Shown: positions 29,977 to 39,517 of the stretch, piece by piece
Numbering within the stretch: the stretch's first letter is position 1
Layout: the number at the start of each line of letters is the position of its first letter
Translations under genes and position numbers: made by a program
NCBI GenBank assembly: GCA_963585895.1
Contig: OY757939.1
Location: forward strand, 58,627,070 to 58,691,069
Direction: 5' to 3'
DNA length: 64,000 bases
DNA from: Sepioteuthis lessoniana
Lineage: Eukaryota; Mollusca; Cephalopoda; Myopsida; Loliginidae
The notes under the pieces: model-generated
Seen by the model: the letters and a program-made list of their open reading frames with translations, nothing else
What the model was told of the DNA's origin: nothing
Databases searched by the model: none

Positions 29977-30033
29977 TTGTTGTATTGGCACATTTTAGAA
30001 CAAATTTTTCTCTTAAACGATTTTGGACAAGCG

Positions 30034-30038
<5 letters not shown>

Positions 30039-30083
<45 letters not shown>
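30039..30083. repeat. (TA)n microsatellite
   Basis: TA run abutting the next LINE fragment. Confidence 0.95.
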
Positions 30084-30084
<1 letters not shown>

Positions 30085-30085
<1 letters not shown>

Positions 30086-30665
30086 TGTCATGCCGCTAGC
30101 ACGGATATCCCTGACTCTCTCTCGCCACTTCTCCCTATCGTTCATCGCCTCCAGCAGGTCTTCAGGACTACATCCCGTATCCTCACATAGCAGCTGTATG
30201 TATGTTCGAGCTGGTCGTCTTGCTTTTGCTCAGCCATAAGTGTGGGTCCATAGGAGTACATCACTTATGAGCTCGTCCCTGCTTCTCCAGCAGTGTCCTG
30301 CATGTCTGGTTCGTTTAACTTGGATAGTTTTCGTGATGGGAGACAGGTGGCCGTATAGTTGGTGCCTTGTGGGGTGTTGCCGCCAGGACTTGTTCAATAT
30401 TGCTCGCAACATTCTTGTGTAATTGCCGTCTAGCTTCTTCTCCAGCCGTTTAGTTAGCGTCCCAGTAGTGCATCCATACAGCAGTATCGACACGACCGCG
30501 GCCAGGAAGAAACTGCGTTTCATTTTATCGGTCAGGTCTGATTTCCATGAAATCGATAGCTGTCCATGCCTTCATAAGCTGCGTGTTGATGTCTTTTTCG
30601 GTTGATGAGACACTGCTTCCTAGGTAGGTGAATTTGTCTACCAGTTTCAGAGAGCTTCCGTCTAA
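30085..30665 (-). mobile_element. LINE (YADD type), 3' fragment
   Basis: The minus strand encodes DGSSLKLVDKFTYLGSSVSS, MKRSFFLAAVVSILLYGCTT and the C-terminal region, with a frameshift around 30540. It ends upstream in a (TG)-rich patch. The usual (CAT)n tail is reduced to CATGTCATG, next to a TA run. Confidence 0.8.
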
Positions 30666-30666
30666 T

Positions 30667-30994
30667 GTCTGTGTGTATGTGAGGGTGTGGTTATATACAT
30701 GGGTGTAAGTGACTATATATATATATATATATATATTAGCCGAAGTGAGAGAAGTGTTAATTAAAGGTACTTTCGTCATCATCTTGGCCAAGACATAAGA
30801 AGAATAGCAAGAAAATTCGAAAGTCGTCATTTGAAGATTTTAAAAAAGAAACAATCCGTGGTATTTAATCAAATATATATAGATAACGTATATATATATA
30901 TATATATGGGGGATGTTGTAGGTGTGTGTGCGTGCGTATATATTTTAATTGGTAAACCTACCATTGATAATGATAATATATTTGATATATTGAA

Positions 30995-31040
<46 letters not shown>
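30667..31040. other. no gene; several short (TA)n runs
   Basis: TA runs lie at 30712-30735, 30888-30907 and 30998-31040. Nothing else was recognised. Confidence 0.6.
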
Positions 31041-31043
<3 letters not shown>

Positions 31044-31188
31044 AAAAACCGGTCTCATTAGGATTTCTGAATTATTTTATCCATTAGATCTGAAGAAGTC
31101 CTGTTATTTTTGGTTTTATTGATTCATATCAATACCCATAACGAGATGGAAATAAATTTATAATCCTAATGTGACCGGTTTTTGTTTT
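31041..31188. mobile_element. small MITE-like element
   Basis: AACAAAAACCGGTCTCATTA at the left is matched in reverse complement by AACAAAAACCGGTCACATTA at the right. These inverted ends of about 25 bp bracket a 148-bp element inserted next to a TA run. The interior has no coding capacity. Confidence 0.6.
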
Positions 31189-31331
31189 TCTTAAAGAAAT
31201 TATTGCTTTGTGATGTCTGTTACATTGAGCTCTTTACCTGGAAAATTTAAATGTTCATAGTTGAATGATTTTTTGTCCTGACGGAATTATTCCCGACTCC
31301 GGTTTAACTGGACCGAATAATATACACACAC

Positions 31332-31332
<1 letters not shown>

Positions 31333-31383
<51 letters not shown>
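31333..31383. repeat. (TA)n microsatellite
   Basis: TA run. Confidence 0.95.
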
Positions 31384-31388
<5 letters not shown>

Positions 31389-31499
31389 TATTCTCCCCCC
31401 AGTAATGGGTAAATAGTAGGGCAGATTGTGCTTTTGACCATTGTATGGAAAATGTGATTTTTTTTTTAAATTGTAACCCCTAGTGTACTTTGTAAGCAT

Positions 31500-32015
31500 T
31501 TAGTGTCATTAAAACTATGACGAGAAGCAGTGGCAAGAGTGAATCTCCCTGGAAGATGCCTATGGATTTTTACTTCAGCGCGAGATTTACCTCCCGCAAT
31601 CAACTACACCCTCCATTTTGCCATAGCATTTGTGATAAAGTTTATGATTTTGTCGGATATTTTGTACATTTTCCCACATTTCCCGTTTGTCGTACCATAT
31701 CTTAGGCTTTCTTTTCGTTTTTCCATGCTACAATGACATTTTACAGCCTTGTCTTGGCGTCTTTGAGGATGTATTATCCTTTCTATAGTCGGTCATTTGT
31801 TTCTCTTGTTCTCTTGCGACATTCTTTTTGTTCTTCTGGAAATAGTCTGCTACATACAAGCGGATAATAGATTTCCGTTTTTATGCGAGCAATTAGAATT
31901 TTCCACGTCACTGGTAAACACGTTATCGGTCTGTAGTTGCTGGAGATTGTCCTTTTTTTGGTTCTTTTGGATCTGGGTAGTTTTCTTTTTTGTCATTCGG
32001 GTATGCTTGCTTTTT
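31500..32015 (-). pseudogene. R4/Dong-like LINE, reverse transcriptase fragment
   Basis: The minus strand contains, in order and over several frames, ATTDRITCLP-like and EEQKE-like pieces, then SIGIFQGDSLLPLLL. The last is the RT motif with the conserved QGDS, seen at about 31560-31525. The layout agrees with the RT core of the LINE whose 3' end is found at 60240-62040. Stops and frameshifts are frequent. This is the only copy in the window covering the RT fingers/palm of this family. Confidence 0.55.
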
Positions 32016-32169
32016 ATAAGCATTTACTCAGTAGCACAGCCAGTTTATCATGGATGGACGTGAATTGATTAAACCATAATCCATATATGCCATCAATGAC
32101 AAGCATTTTCAACTTTGGTATTTTCTGGGAGATGGAAAAGTCAAAATCTAAACCGGTTAGACCCCGCTT

Positions 32170-32340
32170 AAACTTGACTTTGAATCGCATCCTTCTGGAG
32201 TGGAAAGGTAGGTATATATCTATATCTATATATACCAATTTTTCCACACCAGAAGGATGCGGTTCAAAGAGAAGGAAAACTCTGTATTTAATCCGGTTAA
32301 ATATCCGTGTCGAATTATCTATATATATATATAATTCGAC

Positions 32341-32348
<8 letters not shown>
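32170..32348. repeat. two adjacent foldbacks
   Basis: Arm 1: GCATCCTTCTGGAGTGGAAA (32189-32208) pairs imperfectly with TTTCCACACCAGAAGGATGC (about 32239-32261). Arm 2: ATCCGTGTCGAATTA pairs with TAATTCGACACGGAT around 32305-32348. Both have TA-rich loops. Confidence 0.75.

Positions 32349-32407
<59 letters not shown>
32349..32407. repeat. (TA)n microsatellite
   Basis: TA run of about 58 bases. Confidence 0.95.
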
Positions 32408-32410
<3 letters not shown>

Positions 32411-32828
32411 CGCTTTAGCATTAAATAACCCGCGAAGTTTGATATGCCATTAAGCAAAGAAAACAAAACAACCGAATTCTAATCGTGCAATTGCGCTCAC
32501 TTTCGGGCTAATCCCCGGGGGCATGGTTCAATCCCCTTGTCTTTTCAGTTATGGGTTGAAGAGTACAAGTGTTCTTCTGCATTGATGGTTTTTGCATTAA
32601 ATAACCCGCGAAGGTTGATATGCCATTAAGGTAAGAAACCAAAACCAAACCGAATTCCTGTGGTGCTATTATATTTACTTTCGAATTTATAGCCTAGGGA
32701 AAGGTTCAATTCCCTTGTGTCCCCAGTTATGGCTTTAATTGTACCACTACTGTTTTACGAGGATGGCTTTGGCTTTAAATAACCCACGAAGATTGATATG
32801 CCATTAAACATAGAAATGAAACCGAACC
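32408..32828 (+). repeat. tandem array of SINE family B 3' ends
   Basis: Three successive ends of family B are seen at about 32408-32470, 32475-32655 and 32657-32828. Each finishes with GGTTGATATGCCATTAA or GATTGATATGCCATTAA, and the second and third restart at an ACCGAATTC junction. The tRNA-like heads are missing from all three. Confidence 0.75.
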
Positions 32829-32984
32829 AAAGAAATCAGTTAAAAGTTGTTTTCATCCATAAAGTGTTTAAATATTGGCAAGTACATCATGGGGTTTTTT
32901 TTGGGTGGGGAGGTCTTTGTCTAATGGACTATCCTCATTTCGTTGCATAGCTATCCTTGTAGAACAGAAGTGATTTATTCAACG

Positions 32985-33080
32985 TATAGCTGGAGAATAT
33001 GTATTTCTCCAACATCTAAACGAGCAAAATGTGGCATAAGGTCAGTTTTTTAAGCGAGATTTAATATGTTTGAATTTCTT
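32985..33080 (-). repeat. SINE family A, 3' fragment
   Basis: TGTGGCATAAGGTCAG and TTTAAGCGAGATTTAATATG are the complemented family A 3' end. Confidence 0.55.
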
Positions 33081-33117
33081 TCTCCGTGATTGATTTCCAT
33101 TCCATGTAGAATCTCTG

Positions 33118-33700
33118 AAGATAAACAAGAACCCACCACCAGTGAGTGTTATCGTTATGATATTAAACCATCTGGTAGTGAGACTCTAATCCTGGGGCTT
33201 TGAGGAGTGTAATGTAGCCTTCATTCCCATCACTCTGAGGTTCACTCTGACCCAGATCGGTAATATTCACTAAGGTCAAGTCCATTTGGCTGGAGCTGTA
33301 CATATTTACCCAACCCCTCCGCTCGAGCAGGATATGACACACGGTCAATTTTTAAGCGGAGTTTAACAGGTTTGAATTCAGAGTTTTCCTTCTCCAAGAC
33401 TAGTTGCCTCACCAAGGCTGAAAAACCTAGTCTGCCCTACTATTCCACCTATAGCTATTTTGCCCAGTTGGCTGGAGCTGTAGAATACACTGACTGCATC
33501 TCTGCAAAGGAGTAAGACCACATCCCCACGAGTGTCTTTGATATAGCACTAAACTATATAATGGTGAGATCCCGCTCCAGGGGCTTTGGGGAATGTGGAG
33601 TACTTCTTCATTGCCATTACTCCCAGGTCCACTCTGACCATGTAGTAGTATCTGTTAGAGCCTTATCTAGGAGTCAAATAGAAATATATAATCATTTTCT
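33118..33700 (+). repeat. two family D elements with a SINE A fragment inserted
   Basis: A family D body at 33118-33275 is followed by a second head (TTTGGCTGGAGCTGTA). It is interrupted by a reverse family A 3' part at 33301-33455 and resumes with a fresh head at 33462. The second body runs to AGAGCCTTATCTAGG. Confidence 0.7.
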
Positions 33701-33746
33701 TAACTCTGTGCAAACAAATGAGCTCTTGTTTTTTTTGGGGGGGGGT

Positions 33747-33963
33747 CCTCGCGGTGTAATGGTTTATGCGATGGATTTCGGAGTCGTATTATGCCAGTTC
33801 GATATCCAGCCGCGCTATTGCGTTTACTTTCGGACAAATACCCTTTGGAAAAGGTATGAAGCCCCTTACGGGTTAAATAGTATCACTACTCTTCTAGATT
33901 GCTGGCTTTGGCATCAAATAACCTACAATGGTTGATAAGCCATTAAAACAAAGAAACTAAACC
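33747..33963 (+). repeat. SINE family B
   Basis: Head GTCCTCGCGGTGTAATGG, body TTGCGTTTACTTTCGG, tail GGTTGATAAGCCATTAAAAC. A G-homopolymer precedes the head. Confidence 0.85.
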
Positions 33964-34019
33964 ATCTGGTTCTCATAAAAATATTACCTCAAAACTATTT
34001 TTTTACAAATGATGTATAT

Positions 34020-34262
34020 TTAATTCTAGGCATAAATAGTTTTTTTGTTGATTAACCAACAAGGGTTGGTATACCATAAAACCCAACCAAAACAAGAAAA
34101 CAGTCTGTCCTACTATTTAACCATAACTGGAAGGATAAGAGTTGGATGTATACCTTTCCCAGGGGTATTAGTTCGAAAGTTAAAGTAATTGCAGGGCTGG
34201 AATTTCAACTCTCTTACTAAGATGTCTCTGTCCAGTTCGTTAACTGCTACATCACAAGGACT
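34020..34262. repeat. shared tail followed by reverse SINE fragment
   Basis: Tail-type GGTTGGTATACCATAAAACC (plus) at 34050-34090 is followed by a complemented tRNA-SINE from ACAGTCTGTCCTACTATTTA to ACTGCTACATCACAAGGAC. The latter mixes features of families A and B. Confidence 0.6.
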
Positions 34263-35112
34263 CCTTCCATAGTAAATTAGGATACAAACTTAAATAAATT
34301 GATATCTCATCTCCCCATGTAGGTTTCATTTCTAAACGTTGCATGTATTTGACAAAATACAATTTTCTAAAATACTTTTTGTAATGAAGCAGACATGAGG
34401 AGATGAGATAGCAATTTATATTTTCGTGTGTGTGCGTGTGTGTGTGTGTGTCTGTGTATGTGTGTGTGCCTGGGCCAGTGAGAGTGAGAGAGAGAAAAAG
34501 AGAGGGAGAAAGAAAAGAAGCATACAAACAAAATGATCTTCAAATTACTGGAGAGTATATTTGTTGTTTGATGTTTCTTGTACACACACCACCCTCCCAA
34601 CCTGCGGGTTGCGAGTGGTGACTCTTTCGTGACTTTGGGGTCATCTTTAACATCGATGGTCAGATAAGCAGATAGATATGAACAAAAAGAGATAGATTAA
34701 TCGATAGATACTCTTTCAATTTCACGGTCTACCAATTTTTATTTGGAAGCTCATCGGATGATACAAACCCAACTTGTAGGCATATAATTGTTTTGTCAAT
34801 ATTTTCCTCATTAGCATTCAATGTTAAATGCGTTTTAACTTTTCTCGATTTCGATGAAAGTAGGAAAAATAAATTAGGGAAATGTGTAAATCCTTGTATA
34901 CATGAATATAAACTGAAACAAAAATGGGTTCCAATTTGGGTGAGGTTTGTTGTTCATCTTCTCTAAGATGGCTGTATTGTTTTTGTTTTTTTTATATATA
35001 AAAACTATGTAAAGACGTTCATCAGTATAGAAAAAGCTATTTTAGTTGAGTTGGTGTTATAAGATATTTTGCACATGATGTCAAAATAGATCAATCTAAG
35101 GCATATGAGTAA
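34263..35112. other. no gene; TG and GA tracts near 34430-34520
   Basis: No family was recognised. The AT-rich remainder has no useful frame. Confidence 0.45.
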
Positions 35113-35378
35113 AAGTAAAGTTGGCGACCGTAGTCGAGGGCAACCAAAAGGCTCCCTTTTCAATAGCTACTACATCGAGGTGTAGGGGAGAGTATTACTC
35201 CTTTCCTTGGATTGCTCCATTTTACCCTTGATAGTACCATATATTGCTGAGCGTTAAGCAAGGAGATATCAAGTACCATTTTTAAAGTATTTGGTATGAC
35301 GCGACCTGAGATTGAACCCAGGTCTCCCGGACCATTGGCGAACACTCTACCCACTGGGCCAATAAGCCGGTACCTAAG
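35113..35378 (-). repeat. tRNA-derived SINE, family C, complete
   Basis: In reverse complement: TGGCCCAGTGGGTAGAGTG (A-box), GGGTTCAATCTCAGG (B-box), CAAATACTTTAAAAATGG, TAGCTATTGAAAAGGGAG. It ends in AACTTTACTTTTA. About 265 bp. Confidence 0.9.
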
Positions 35379-35379
35379 G

Positions 35380-36168
35380 CATATATTTCATCATAAGAAT
35401 AAGTGATTCATTTACTAACTGATTTTAACGGCTTATCAACCCATTTGGGCTGATTTAATTTAGATGTACGATTATATTCCCATTTTTTGTCTACTTAAGC
35501 TTACTGCATACAGTTATATGGCTTCATATATTCCTATCTAAAAGAGATTATTATCAAACAGGTCTATTTAATCGGTAGACAGTATCCAAATAGATACTAC
35601 TGCTCCAGGTCAGATAAGACTTGTAAGTAATGGGGTAATAAAGGGATAACCATACTCCCTAGATCTCCAGAACTGAAGCCTCACCAACAGATACAGCTTA
35701 GTGTTATATACAGGATAACCACTTTCAGTCGGGGTATTTTAATACCTACCAACAAGCCATAGAGTTTGAGTGAGTGATAGCAATAGTAGTGTCATGTTGA
35801 TTGACAGATTTTGGTATCCAAATTATCCAAAATATAATCTTTTCGAAAAGATAAATTTGCCAGACTTGCCCAACATTTTTGACAGATTTCTGTCTCAAAT
35901 TTAGAGCTGTTTTTATATCGGTCTTTTTTGTTTCTTTGTTTTCTCTCTCTCGCTCTCTCTCTTTAGTTAAAATTCCTGAATATCATTTGTGTCATGAATG
36001 AACATGACCTTTGCTAATGACTCTTTTAATGTTTTTTTTAATTGTTATACGGCATATCAACGCCTTATGGGTTATGTAAAGTTTAAATTTGATTAATTTG
36101 TAATCGTTTGACTAATTATAACTATATTTTCAGTATCCCTTCGTATTTTCAATGACACTTCTATTTGT
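35380..36168. other. no gene; family D and tail traces
   Basis: 35640-35735 resembles the complement of family D (GAAGCCTCACCAACAG). 36030-36080 resembles the shared tail in reverse (GGCATATCAACGCC). The rest was not recognised. Confidence 0.45.
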
Positions 36169-36170
36169 AT

Positions 36171-37055
36171 ACGAGGATCATTAGATAAGTTTCCTTACTT
36201 TTTTCGTATGACCAATTTTATTGATAGTACATACACGAAACTCTAGTCCCATTCGAAGTAATATCCTCCGACTGCAATGCACTTGTACCGTTCCAACAAC
36301 TTCTGGAAAGTTCCATGGAAGTCCTCTTGTGTCAGTGGCCTTCGTCACAGCCTCTTTCATCTTCTCAATTGTCTCATAACGACAACAGCCTCGGTGCTTA
36401 GGGAATAACCAAAAGTCACAGGGGGCAAAGGGAGGGTGATGAACTGTCTTGATGCCCATCTTGGTCAAATAGTCTGTGACAACGATGGAGTTGTAGATTG
36501 GTGCATTGTCCTGGTGGAAATGACACTGACCCGATTTGAAGAGCGCTGGCCTCTTCCCTAGGAATCTCTTCCTGAACTCCCTTAAAACCTCAACATAGTA
36601 ACCCTTACCCTAACCCTAACCCTTTGGCCAATCAACTCTGGTGTATAGACTTCCTTACTCCTCCCACATCTCACATTATCCCTCACAGACTCCCTTCCTT
36701 ATGCCACTCAAAAACTGATGTTCGATTCATTCAAGATGGTCGAAAAGCAATCTGAAACATTCCATAGGTGTCTGTGGTATTTTTTCAAAGTTTACAACAG
36801 AATTTTATTGCATATGGTTCTTCTAAAGTGTCCTGACGTCCAGATTGCATTTTTGAAATTCATCAGCTGTGACAAGCAGGCTTTAGTAGGGTGTATTTCA
36901 ATTGCTGCTGTAGCAGTTCATTTGAAGCTGAAATCATAAAAATTGGTCAGTCATTACATAAGATGTGTAGCAATAACATACTGAATTTTCAAGAGTCTAC
37001 AACAATTTTAAATGCCCATACAAAAAAGTTTGGGAACTTATTGAAGGCACCACGT
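36171..37055 (-). mobile_element. mariner element, internally deleted copy 4
   Basis: Ends ACGAGGATCATTAGATAAG and the CACCACGT end bound the element. The minus strand C-terminal remnant (36468-36181) has MGIKTVHHPPFAPCDFWLFP and then MKEAVTKATDT. The QDNAPI motif is upstream near 36510. The deletion junction at 36599-36625 holds the longest telomere-like run of the set, with TTACCCTAACCCTAACCC. Confidence 0.85.
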
Positions 37056-37335
37056 TGGAATACTTGAAATTATTTAATTGTGTGCAAATCATATATATTA
37101 GATAGGGATACTTCCTACCATTTAACAGCCCACAAATTGTTGTATTAGATTGGAATACTCAAAACTATTTAACTGTGTACAAGTTATTTGTATTTGATAA
37201 GAATACATGATATCATATAACTGCGAGCGAATTATTAATAGCAATACTTGATATTACATAACTGTGAGCAAATTATTGATATTGAATAGGAATACTTGAT
37301 ATCATTTAACTGCAATTTATTGATATTAGATCGAT
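37056..37335. repeat. about 58-bp tandem repeat, 4-5 diverged units
   Basis: Units contain GGAATACTTGATATCATTTA, ACTGTGAGCAAATTATTGAT and TTAGAT. They are related to the satellite-like sequence at 56560-56890. Confidence 0.7.
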
Positions 37336-37515
37336 GAGATCAATTTTTTTCACGTAGGTAGCATTCAAATTAAATCCTGAGTTAAAAATAAAATCAGTTA
37401 AACCAGTTTGATTGACGACCATTGAACTCGGAGTCAATATGAAACCGTTGATGGTTTCATTCAGGTGACCAAAACGGCTCTAGAGTTAGAAGTTAGTTAG
37501 TGAGAGATATTTAAC

Positions 37516-37783
37516 AGGATGTACCTGTGGTGTAATGGTTATCGTCGTAGGAAATGGACACGGCGACTCGAGTTCAAATCCTGGACGAGACTGATTGCAT
37601 TTTCACATAGCACTAATACCCTTGAGAAAGGTATGAATCCAATTATTCTCCCTCCAACTATGGGTAAATAGTAGGGCAGATTAGGTTCTTCAGCCTTGGT
37701 AAGGCAACTAGTCTAGGAGAAGGAAAACTCTGAATTCGAACCTGTTAAACTCCGCTAAAAAATTGACCTTGCGTCATATCCTG
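37516..37783 (+). repeat. SINE family A fused to LINE 3' part
   Basis: A full SINE head (ACCTGTGGTGTAATGG) and body run to TCATATCCTGCC and then pass directly into R4/Dong-like LINE sequence. The usual GAGCGGAGGGG end of the SINE is absent. Confidence 0.85.
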
Positions 37784-38178
37784 CCAGAAAACCAGACCTT
37801 ATAATAATCAACAACAAAAAAATGCAAAATTGTTGACTTTGCTGTCCCGGCTGACCACAGAATAAAACTGAAAGATTGTGAAAAGAGAGATAAATACCTC
37901 GACCTTGCTAGAGAATTGAAACAACTGTGGAATATGAAGGTGACAATTATACCAATTGTGATTGGTGCTTTTGGCACGGTAACTAAAGGATTATTAAAGG
38001 GCCTGGAAGATTTGGAAGTTGGCGGCCGAGTGGAGACCATCCAAACAACAGTATTATTGAAAACGGCCAGAATACTGAGAAAGAGTCCTTGAGACATGAG
38101 GTGACTTGCTGTCACTCAATCTCCAGTGAAAGACCATCAGTTTACGCTGACGTGAAAAACTCTAATAATAATAATAAT
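37784..38178 (+). pseudogene. R4/Dong-like LINE, 3' end
   Basis: The plus strand encodes a KIVDFAVPADHR-type segment (here reading IVDFAVPADHRIKLKD), then KYLDLARELKQLWNMKV and IGAFGTVTKGLLKGLEDLEV, with stops near the end. The 3' UTR includes GTGAAAGACCATCAG and ends in (TAA)n at about 38163. It covers the last part of the restriction-like endonuclease region only. Confidence 0.7.
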
Positions 38179-38214
38179 GATGAAGAAGAATTTGTATGCA
38201 ATTACACCTTCTAG

Positions 38215-38385
38215 TAACTGTTTGTAGTGTCTTGGATATGACATTAAACTGTTTTTAATGGTGATACCCTAGTTTTGGGTTTTGGGGAATCTGGAGTACC
38301 CCTTCGTTACCATTAATCTCAAGTTCACTCTGATCCGGTGTGGTAATTTCTGTTAGGCTCCCATCTAAGGTTCAAGTCTTTCACA
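38215..38385 (+). repeat. family D, partial
   Basis: GTCTTGGATATGACATTAAA, GGAATCTGGAGTACCCCTTC and CTCCCATCTAAGGTTCAA lie in family D order. Confidence 0.6.
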
Positions 38386-38389
38386 AGGG

Positions 38390-38655
38390 ATTATTATTAG
38401 TTCTTTGAAATCATACAACTGTGGGTAAGTTGTTCGTATTAGATTGGAATACTTGATAAAGAAAATTACTGAAGTTCAATTGAAATACCAAAAAAAAAAA
38501 AAAAAAAAAGATTACATGTGTTATCAATATCAAATAGTGCTTACATGTGTTATCAATATCAAATAGTGCTTAGTGCTAAATAGCAATGCGTGAAACTATG
38601 TAACTTTATGAAGACAAATGATCTATATCAAATTAGATAGGAGTACTCAATAGAC
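38390..38655. repeat. satellite-like units and short tandem duplication
   Basis: Contains ACATGTGTTATCAATATCAA duplicated at 38514 and 38544, a poly-A run at 38492-38510, and motifs of the dispersed satellite (TGTGGGTAAGTTGTTCG). Confidence 0.6.
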
Positions 38656-38657
38656 TT

Positions 38658-38838
38658 CATCATCATCATCATGTCGTGCCGCTAGCACGGATATCCTTGA
38701 CCCTCTCTCGCCACTTTCCCTATCGTTCATCGCCTCTGACAGGTCTTCAGGGCTGCATCCAGTATCCTCACATAGCTGCAGTATGTATGTTCGAGCTGGT
38801 CGTCCTACTTTTGCTCAGCCATATGTGGGGGTCCATAC
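38658..38838 (-). mobile_element. LINE (YADD type), short 3' fragment
   Basis: The (CAT)n tail (38658-38670) is followed by the complement of the last 55 codons (GTGCCGCTAGCACGGATATC to GCCATATGTGGGGGTCC). Confidence 0.8.
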
Positions 38839-38910
38839 CATTTAACTGTGTACAAACAAGTAAATTCTAACTAGTTTTAAAATGAAGTCACCAATAAACT
38901 GTTCAATTAC

Positions 38911-38917
<7 letters not shown>

Positions 38918-38974
<57 letters not shown>

Positions 38975-38980
38975 TATAAA
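38918..38980. repeat. (TA)n microsatellite
   Basis: TA run with one TG interruption. Confidence 0.95.
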
Positions 38981-39033
38981 GAAAAATTGATAACAAGGTA
39001 ATCCAAGTAGAAGGAAAGATTTATTGAGAAGCA

Positions 39034-39080
39034 AAGTCGACACTATAGTGTTTCGGTTTTAATGAACCATCGTCAGGATT
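39034..39080 (-). ncRNA. hammerhead ribozyme motif (PLE type)
   Basis: On the minus strand: core CTGACGA (39076-39070, CUGANGA satisfied), one U, stem II GGTT/AACC, and GAAA (39054-39051). A palindromic stem III CACTATAGTG (39050-39041) follows, then U 39040 and cleavage base C 39039, then GAC. Two bases adjoining the core can pair in stem I before mismatches start. It is a relative of the motif at position 1. The palindromic stem III would suit dimer formation, which has been proposed for minimal hammerheads. Confidence 0.65.
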
Positions 39081-39189
39081 ATGAGGGATGATATTAGTTA
39101 TGTTAAATCAACGATGGATGTGTAAAAAGTGCAAAATATAAAAACCTAGGGAAAATTTGTATAACAAGAAAAAAGTGGTCGTTTAATTT

Positions 39190-39475
39190 CATGTACATAT
39201 AGTCATCCACGGAGAGATCTGTTTCGTTCAATCAGAACTCATCATGGTGGTTAGACAGGCCAGATTCCCGAAGGTGGGATCGAAACCCGGTTGACTCAAA
39301 CGCCAATCCAAAATTCTACCACTCAGCCACAAGGCAACCAGCGATAGCGAAGGAAATCTAAACGGTTATGAATCACAATTGTTATTGTTTACATATATCC
39401 GCTTAACGGCTACCGAGAGCTCAATTCATATGAAGAGCCTTGCATATACGCTAATGGCAACACATTTAAACAGAA
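39190..39475 (-). mobile_element. tRNA-like promoter plus hammerhead retroelement, copy 1
   Basis: On the minus strand the element has TGGCTGAGTGG (39329-39319, A-box) and GGTTTCGATCCC (39287-39276, B-box) 31 bases later. About 30 bases further is the hammerhead core: ATGATGA at 39245-39239 (C to A at the first position), then GTTC-TGATT-GAAC as stem II and GAAAC. Upstream conserved sequence (GAGAGCTC..., GCCGTTAAGCGGATA) is shared with the copy at 53600-53840. Cleavage triplet is CTC here and GTC in the other copy. A pol III promoter with a downstream hammerhead resembles SINE-like hammerhead elements of flatworms. Autonomous partner and exact ends are unknown. Confidence 0.6.
39205..39256 (-). 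ncRNA. hammerhead motif within tRNA-like element, copy 1
   Basis: A 4-bp perfect stem II and intact GAAA are present. The first core base is changed and the G of the cleavage triplet is C, so activity is doubtful. Stem I pairs CACC with GGTG (four pairs) after one mismatch next to the core. Confidence 0.55.
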
Positions 39476-39517
39476 TTTGGTATTAATTAACAATTCAAGA
39501 ATCGATATGCTGTTAAA

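Noticed and set aside
31088-31110. CTGAAGAAG as a hammerhead core
   Set aside because: It lies inside the MITE-like element and lacks stem II and GAAA.
35270-35378. True tRNA gene on the minus strand
   Set aside because: Same reason. The tRNA-like head of family C SINE, with no paired acceptor ends.
36599-36625. Interstitial telomere from chromosome fusion
   Set aside because: Only two or three units, always at the same place in mariner copies. A property of the transposon, not a chromosomal fusion site.
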